Source: Oceanisphaera arctica
GTDB lineage: Bacteria > Pseudomonadota > Gammaproteobacteria > Enterobacterales > Aeromonadaceae
Assembly (NCBI RefSeq): GCF_002936955.1
Contig: NZ_MPZM01000022.1
Location: forward strand, 1-49,552
Length of the DNA: 49,552 nt
Reading direction: 5' to 3'
This document shows, in pieces, positions 45,562-49,552 of the stretch. The position numbers and the translations under genes were made by a program. Below the pieces are notes generated by a model, which worked only from the letters and a program-made list of their open reading frames with translations, did no database searches and was not told the origin of the DNA. The stretch's first letter is position 1. Each line of letters opens with the position of its first letter.

Positions 45562-46046
45562 CAAGGCGCCGGTACAGGCAGCCAGAGCGGCGTATGGCCG
45601 GTGCGGGCCGTGAAGGCCTGCAGGTCGACCTTGCTCAGCAAGACGGTGGCGGTATTGCGCAACGGGTGGCAGTGAAAGTCGTCGCCGTTTTCCAGCTCCT
45701 GATCCAACCACAGTTCTACCTCTTGCTCAGAGTCGTTAACCAGCGCCAGCACCGACACATGGCCGGGCTCGACACCCAGATAACGCTGCAGCCGGTCGGC
45801 GGAGGCAAAACCAAGCCGGGACCAACCCACCTGGCGCGACAGGGCTTTAAGATCCACCTGCTTGTCGGAACGGGTCAGCAAGAGGGCATGGCGACGACCG
45901 TAATTGTCACGCAGAAACAGATTCTTGAGCCGGGTGCCGGGGCGCTCCACCAGCAGCCGGTCGGCATCGTCACAGGTAAAAAGCGGCGGGTGTTCGATCA
46001 GCGGCGGACAAATCTGCCAGTCCGCCAGTCGCGTCATGATATCCAT
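45561..46046 (-). CDS. YbaK/ProX-type aminoacyl-tRNA deacylase
   Basis: This 161-residue protein belongs to the YbaK/prolyl-tRNA-synthetase-associated domain family, closest to ProX/PrdX, which clears mischarged tRNA in trans. Evidence is the conserved LKNLFLRDNYGRRHALLL strand region and the C-terminal HPLRNTATVLLSKVDLQAF. Two starts are plausible: ATG 46044-46046 with GGAGAG upstream, chosen here, or ATG 46059-46061 with GGGGAG upstream; a tandem GATGTTGG duplication creates both. It overlaps the kinase gene by one codon, so it heads a three-gene operon; a functional link with the two-component pair is not evident. Confidence 0.88.
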   Translation of the reverse strand: MDIMTRLADWQICPPLIEHPPLFTCDDADRLLVERPGTRLKNLFLRDNYGRRHALLLTRSDKQVDLKALSRQVGWSRLGFASADRLQRYLGVEPGHVSVLALVNDSEQEVELWLDQELENGDDFHCHPLRNTATVLLSKVDLQAFTARTGHTPLWLPVPAP

Positions 46047-46162
46047 TTTTCTCTCCAACATCTGTTCTCCCCAACATCAGGGGCCATGACTGCCGGCCAA
46101 TGGTCATTGGCAGCGAAATATGCTGTTATCGGGTATTGTGACATTCGAACCCGGTAGCTGCC

Positions 46163-47158
46163 ATGACTTCACTCTCTTCCGTCAAACTCTCGATGCTCGA
46201 TCTGGTGCATATTCGCACCAATCACGATGCGGCCGACGCCATTGCCGACTCGGTGGCGGTGGCACGCCATGCCGAGTGGCTGGGATTCGAGCGTTTCTGG
46301 CTGGCCGAGCACCATAATCTGGACGGCATCGCCAGCTCCGCCACCGCCGTGCTGGTGGGCCATATTGCCGGCCACACTTCGCGTATCCGGGTCGGCTCCG
46401 GCGGCATAATGCTACCCAATCATCCACCGCTGGTGGTGGCCGAGCAATTTGGCACCCTGGCCACTATGTATCCGGACCGTATCGATCTTGGGCTGGGCCG
46501 GGCGCCGGGTACCGATCAGGACACCATGCGCGCCCTGCGCCGGCGGCCGGAAGACGGCGCCGACTTTCCCGATCAGGTGCAACAGCTACAGCGGCTGTTG
46601 GGACCGGCCCAGCACGGCCAGAAGTTGATGGCGATTCCCGGCGCCGGCACCGAAGTGCCGATCTGGCTGCTGGGCTCCAGCCTGTTCAGCGCCCAGCTGG
46701 CGGCACAGATGGGACTGCCCTATGCCTTTGCCTCGCACTTTGCGCCCCGGATGATGGTGGAGGCGGCACAACTCTACCGGCACCAGTTCCGTCCCTCGGC
46801 GGTGCTGAACGAGCCTTATCTGATGGTGGGTGTGCCGGCCATCGTGGCCGACACCGACGAAAAAGCCGCCTTTCTCGCCACCACACCGCAACAAAAGGTG
46901 CTGTCGCTGCTGCGTGGTGATACCCGCATGCTGCAGCCGCCGGTGACCGACATGGCCCGGCTCTGGCTGCCTCATGAACAAAATGGGGTCGAAAGCTTTC
47001 TGGGGGCGGCGGTGGTCGGCTCACCCGAGCGGGTGGCCCACAAGCTGGAAGTGCTGCTGGCCCGGACCGGTGCCAACGAGCTGATGATAGTGTCCGATAT
47101 TTATGAGCAGGATGCCCGCCATCACAGCCTGTCGCTGCTGGCCGGGCTGATAGAATAA
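46163..47158 (+). CDS. LLM-class (luciferase-like) flavin-dependent oxidoreductase
   Basis: This 331-residue protein has the bacterial luciferase-like TIM-barrel fold of the LLM class; FMNH2/F420-type monooxygenation is the usual chemistry. The segments [37 protein letters not shown], and [20 protein letters not shown] are typical of the YhbW-like alkanal monooxygenase subgroup. It is monocistronic and convergent with the ABM-domain gene. Substrate unknown. Confidence 0.92.
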   Translation: MTSLSSVKLSMLDLVHIRTNHDAADAIADSVAVARHAEWLGFERFWLAEHHNLDGIASSATAVLVGHIAGHTSRIRVGSGGIMLPNHPPLVVAEQFGTLATMYPDRIDLGLGRAPGTDQDTMRALRRRPEDGADFPDQVQQLQRLLGPAQHGQKLMAIPGAGTEVPIWLLGSSLFSAQLAAQMGLPYAFASHFAPRMMVEAAQLYRHQFRPSAVLNEPYLMVGVPAIVADTDEKAAFLATTPQQKVLSLLRGDTRMLQPPVTDMARLWLPHEQNGVESFLGAAVVGSPERVAHKLEVLLARTGANELMIVSDIYEQDARHHSLSLLAGLIE

Positions 47159-47189
47159 ACGGGTTCTGAAAAGCGAGGAGGCGTGAACA

Positions 47190-47213
47190 GCCAGGCCCGA
47201 CAGAGGGCCTGGC
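47190..47213. terminator. hairpin between convergent LLM and ABM genes
   Basis: GCCAGGCCC (47190-47198) and GGGCCTGGC (47205-47213) form a perfect 9-bp stem, loop GACAGA, lying between convergent genes. There is no T tract, so it may act as a weak terminator or RNA end stabiliser. Confidence 0.5.
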
Positions 47214-47223
47214 CTGAGGCGAT

Positions 47224-47526
47224 TTAACGGCCCGGATTCACCGCCAGCACATCGGCGCGGATCACCGACTGCTCGGCAATCAGGTCGGTCACCACGGCGC
47301 GACTGGCCTTGTAATGAGGGGTCAGCTTGTGCTCGGCCAGGGCCGCTTCGTCCTGATAGATTTCGTATAGCCAGAACAGCTCGGGATCGGCCTTGTCCTG
47401 CAGCACGTCGAAGGTCAGGCAACCCGGCTCGTCACGTACAGACGCGGCGGCGTTGGGCAGCATGGCCGCCAGAAAGGCATCGGTGGTGCCGGGCTTGAGC
47501 TTGGTTTTGACAATAATCGAATACAT
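47224..47526 (-). CDS. antibiotic biosynthesis monooxygenase (ABM) domain protein
   Basis: This 100-residue single-domain ABM (ferredoxin-like dimeric alpha-beta barrel) protein resembles YgiN-type quinol monooxygenases. DEPGCLTFDVLQDKADPELFWLYEIYQD is the signature, broken here for description; the His in AEHKLTPHY is also conserved. Start ATG 47524-47526 has GGAG upstream; 19 further upstream codons lack support. It is divergent from the VOC gene, which suggests related stress or aldehyde/quinone roles (inference). Confidence 0.9.
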   Translation of the reverse strand: MYSIIVKTKLKPGTTDAFLAAMLPNAAASVRDEPGCLTFDVLQDKADPELFWLYEIYQDEAALAEHKLTPHYKASRAVVTDLIAEQSVIRADVLAVNPGR

Positions 47527-47600
47527 TGTAAACTCCATTTGTTTATCTAAAATCAACAAATAGTACACAATATTTTTAACCAAGAGACAAGGAGCCCGCC

Positions 47601-48008
47601 ATGGAAAGACCCGGTCGTTTGAACGGCATGCGTCATATCGCCTTCACCATGCCCAATCTGGAAGAATGTGAGCGTTTTTACACCGACATCATGGGCATGG
47701 AGCTGCTGCGCCGGGCCCACAAGGATCTGGTGTACCTCACCTGCGGCAATGACAACCTCTCTCTGGGCCGCTCCGACCTGCCCGCCAGCGGTGTGCAGAG
47801 CCTGGATCACTTCGGCTTTATCGTAGACAGCAAAGAAGAGCTGGAGCAGTGGTTTCTGTACCTGAAGAGCAAGGGCGTGACCATGCTCGACCGTCCGCAC
47901 GATCACGGTGACGGCGCGCGCAGTTTCCACATTACCGACCCGGCCGGCAACGTGATCCAGCCCATCTACCACCCGGACATCTCCGGTCAGCGTTTCAGCA
48001 AGCCGTAA
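47601..48008 (+). CDS. VOC (glyoxalase/extradiol dioxygenase-like) family protein
   Basis: This 135-residue protein is a two-module VOC-fold metalloenzyme-like protein. MRHIAFTMPNLEECERFY and SLDHFGFIVDSKEEL carry the usual metal-binding histidines, but the C-terminal position commonly Glu (GNVIE) is Gln here (GNVIQPIYH), so metal binding or activity may be altered. AAGGAG precedes the ATG. It is divergent from the ABM gene and upstream of aroH. No specific function can be assigned. Confidence 0.88.
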   Translation: MERPGRLNGMRHIAFTMPNLEECERFYTDIMGMELLRRAHKDLVYLTCGNDNLSLGRSDLPASGVQSLDHFGFIVDSKEELEQWFLYLKSKGVTMLDRPHDHGDGARSFHITDPAGNVIQPIYHPDISGQRFSKP

Positions 48009-48026
48009 GCTGCAGATTTATCCCCT

Positions 48027-48053
48027 GCCGTGGTTTTCCCTGCCACGGCTTTC
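48027..48053 (+). terminator. hairpin between the VOC gene and aroH
   Basis: GCCGTGG (48027-48033) pairs with CCACGGC (48043-48049), then TTTCC. It is a short possible terminator for the VOC gene, or a structure in the aroH leader. Confidence 0.5.
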
Positions 48054-48107
48054 CGTTATGTTAAGGACATCGTGCTCCGACACATCAAATTTTCAGCAGG
48101 GAAACGC

Positions 48108-49187
48108 ATGTCCTTAAATACCGAGAAATTAAACACAGATGAACTAAGAAGTCGCCGCCTGGCGGCGCTGATCACCCCGCACCAGCTGAACACCCAATTC
48201 CCCCTTACCGACGCCATGGCCGAGACGGTGCTGACTGCCCGCGCCGAGATTGAATCCATCCTGACCGGCACCAGCAACAAGCTGCTGGTGATAGTGGGCC
48301 CCTGTTCCATTCACGACCCCGCCGCTGCCCTAGCCTATGCCGAACGGCTGGCGCCGTTGCGTGAACGCTATAAAGATCGGCTCTGCATCGTGATGCGCAC
48401 CTATTTCGAGAAGCCGCGCACCATCGTCGGCTGGAAGGGGCTGATCAACGATCCGCACCTGGACGGCAGCTTCGACGTGAACACCGGCCTGCAACTGGCC
48501 CGCAAGCTGTTGTGCGACATCAACGCCCTGGGGCTGCCCACCGCCACCGAGTTTCTGGATATGGTGACCGGACAGTATATTGCCGACCTGATCAGCTGGG
48601 GCGCCATCGGCGCGCGCACCACCGAATCTCAGGTGCACAGAGAAATGGCCTCGGCGCTGTCGTGCCCGGTGGGCTTCAAGAACGGCACCGACGGCAACAT
48701 CCAGATTGCGCTGGACGCGGTGCGCGCGGCCAGTCATCCGCATATTTTCTGCTCGCCGGACAAAGACGGCCAGATGACCATCTACCAGACCAGCGGCAAC
48801 CCTTATGGCCATCTGATCCTGCGCGGCGGCAAGGCGCCCAATTACGATACCGACAGCGTGGCCGAGGCGGCCAGCGGGCTGGAGCAGGTGGGGCTGTCAC
48901 CCCGGCTGGTGGTAGATCTCAGCCATGGCAACAGCCTGAAGCAGCACCAGCGCCAGCTGCTGGTGGCAGAAGACATCTGCAACCAGCTGAAAAACGGCAG
49001 CCGCCATATCGCCGGCGTGATGGCCGAAAGCTTTATCGAATCCGGCCGCCAGGAAGTGGTGGAAGGTAAGGCCGCTGTGTTTGGCCAGAGCATCACCGAC
49101 GCCTGCCTGGGCTGGAACGACACCGAACAGCTGCTGGAAACCCTGTATCAGGCGGTAAGCCACGAGGGATTAGGGATTAGGGATTAG
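48108..49187 (+). CDS. aroH: 3-deoxy-7-phosphoheptulonate (DAHP) synthase, AroH-like
   Basis: This class I DAHP synthase condenses PEP and erythrose-4-phosphate, the first shikimate-pathway step. The 359-residue protein has GPCSIHDP, KPRTIVGWKGLINDP, and GARTTESQVHREMASALS. The segments TATEFLDMVTGQYIADLISW and SPDKDGQMTIYQTSGNPYGH follow the tryptophan-sensitive AroH rather than AroF or AroG, so Trp feedback is likely (inference). Start ATG 48108 was chosen to match the AroH N-terminus (MSLNTEKLNTDELRSRRLAA); 26 upstream codons are unsupported. The last residues EGLGIRD are encoded by a 7-bp tandem repeat and extend beyond the usual C-terminus. Confidence 0.95.
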   Translation: MSLNTEKLNTDELRSRRLAALITPHQLNTQFPLTDAMAETVLTARAEIESILTGTSNKLLVIVGPCSIHDPAAALAYAERLAPLRERYKDRLCIVMRTYFEKPRTIVGWKGLINDPHLDGSFDVNTGLQLARKLLCDINALGLPTATEFLDMVTGQYIADLISWGAIGARTTESQVHREMASALSCPVGFKNGTDGNIQIALDAVRAASHPHIFCSPDKDGQMTIYQTSGNPYGHLILRGGKAPNYDTDSVAEAASGLEQVGLSPRLVVDLSHGNSLKQHQRQLLVAEDICNQLKNGSRHIAGVMAESFIESGRQEVVEGKAAVFGQSITDACLGWNDTEQLLETLYQAVSHEGLGIRD

Positions 49188-49193
49188 GGATAA
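49166..49193. repeat. 7-bp tandem repeat at the aroH 3' end
   Basis: Four head-to-tail copies of GGGATTA (the last GGGATAA) cover 49166-49193. They encode the final residues of AroH and its TAG stop, and abut the dispersed AATTCGACCCTACGA motif. Confidence 0.9.
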
Positions 49194-49207
49194 ATTCGAC
49201 CCTACGA
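49193..49207. repeat. dispersed 15-bp motif, second copy
   Basis: AATTCGACCCTACGA is identical to 43017-43031, where it forms one arm of a 70-bp palindrome. Here only a single arm is present, between convergent aroH and the btuD-like gene. Confidence 0.75.
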
Positions 49208-49211
49208 CAAT

Positions 49212-49552
49212 TTACTCTTCCGGCAGCATAATCCGGCGGCCGTCCTGCTCCAGTACCCGTACCCTGACTTCGAACACCTCGGCGATAAGCTGCGGGGTGA
49301 TCACCTCGGGCCCGCCCCGGGCGGCCAGTTTGCCTTTGTGCAAACACCAGACGTCGTCGCCATACTGGCAGGCCAGGTTGATATCGTGAATGGAGGCCAC
49401 CACCGCCAGCCCTTGCTCCGCATAGCGGCGTAGCAGGCGTAGGGTGGCGAGCTGGTGATGCCAGTCCAGCCCGGCCAGCGGTTCGTCCAGCAGCAGCAGG
49501 CGAGCGTCGGGGTTGATGGCGGGATCCACCTGCAGCAGGGTGCCGGCTATCA
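49212..49552 (-). CDS. BtuD-like ABC transporter ATP-binding protein (5' part outside window)
   Basis: The last 113 codons of an iron-siderophore/vitamin B12-type ABC ATPase are visible, with the Walker B motif LLLLDEP, D-loop AGLDW, and H-loop SIHDINLA. The segment LLQVDPAINPDARLLLLDEP closely parallels E. coli BtuD (LLQVTPQANPAG...), which suggests cobalamin import; FecE/HmuV homologues are the alternative. The Walker A and signature motifs lie beyond the window edge, as would any permease gene. Confidence 0.85.
   Translation of the reverse strand, partial: IAGTLLQVDPAINPDARLLLLDEPLAGLDWHHQLATLRLLRRYAEQGLAVVASIHDINLACQYGDDVWCLHKGKLAARGGPEVITPQLIAEVFEVRVRVLEQDGRRIMLPEE

Noticed and set aside
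49166-49193. Telomere-like GGGATTA repeats
   Set aside because: Four copies inside a bacterial gene end with coding sequence on both sides; this is an ordinary short tandem repeat.

Overview
The window looks like a chromosomal segment of a high-GC gammaproteobacterium. The aerobic phenylacetate genes have the same order as in E. coli (paaZ divergent from paaABCDEFGHIJK, then paaX, paaY). AroH, AnsA, SppA, FadH, YdjA, PaaX and LigE all read as gammaproteobacterial versions, and the small repeats resemble those of Aeromonadales/Alteromonadales genomes. A marine or estuarine member of the Aeromonadales (Oceanimonas/Zobellella-like) is my best guess; this is inference and no rRNA is present to test it. 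No tRNA, rRNA, CRISPR array, phage or full insertion sequence was seen.

Layout. 1-887: start of purE (minus strand) with an 11-bp phased repeat in its leader, then an uncharacterised 350-bp gap. 888-2692: a sodium:solute symporter and its 43-residue companion. 2774-3191: a composite MITE-like element. 3239-9761: an accessory catabolic block, made of an AraC-type regulator, hyuA and hyuB (hydantoinase/oxoprolinase type) and a divergent NCS1 permease, with a 22-bp-period tandem operator candidate between hyuB and the permease. 9818-11941: a decayed copy of the small transporter subunit, a frameshifted SbtA-like bicarbonate permease gene and a divergent LysR regulator. 12238-17183: RIO-type kinase, NRDE-family protein, secreted ATP-dependent DNA ligase (LigE), CynX-like MFS permease and mobA. 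17546-22965: a TRAP transporter (P, Q, M) and a penicillin-acylase-family lipoprotein. 23041-36899: paaY, paaX, the paaA-K operon and the divergent paaZ. 36903-37695: a lysine-rich micro-ORF candidate, two strong terminators and ydjA. 37918-39925: fadH with a homopolymer frameshift. 40103-42951: sppA-ansA. 43199-46046: a TtrS/TtrR-like two-component pair with a prolyl-tRNA deacylase-like gene. 46163-49552: LLM flavin monooxygenase, ABM-domain protein, VOC protein, aroH and the 3' part of a btuD-like ATPase gene.

How it works together. The dominant theme is carbon scavenging. A periplasmic-facing acylase and a TRAP carboxylate importer sit directly beside a complete phenylacetyl-CoA pathway: PaaK activates phenylacetate, PaaABCDE epoxidises the ring, PaaG isomerises to the oxepin, PaaZ opens and oxidises it, and PaaFHJ carry out beta-oxidation to acetyl-CoA and succinyl-CoA. 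This suggests, without proving, that arylacetyl amides are cleaved outside the cytoplasm and the acid is imported and degraded. The hyu block probably opens a cyclic amide or imide under control of its own AraC-type activator. Small mobile repeats have shaped the region: one separates paaX from paaY, another lies beside the hyu block, and two palindromic REP/MITE-like units fill gaps beside ligE and ansA.
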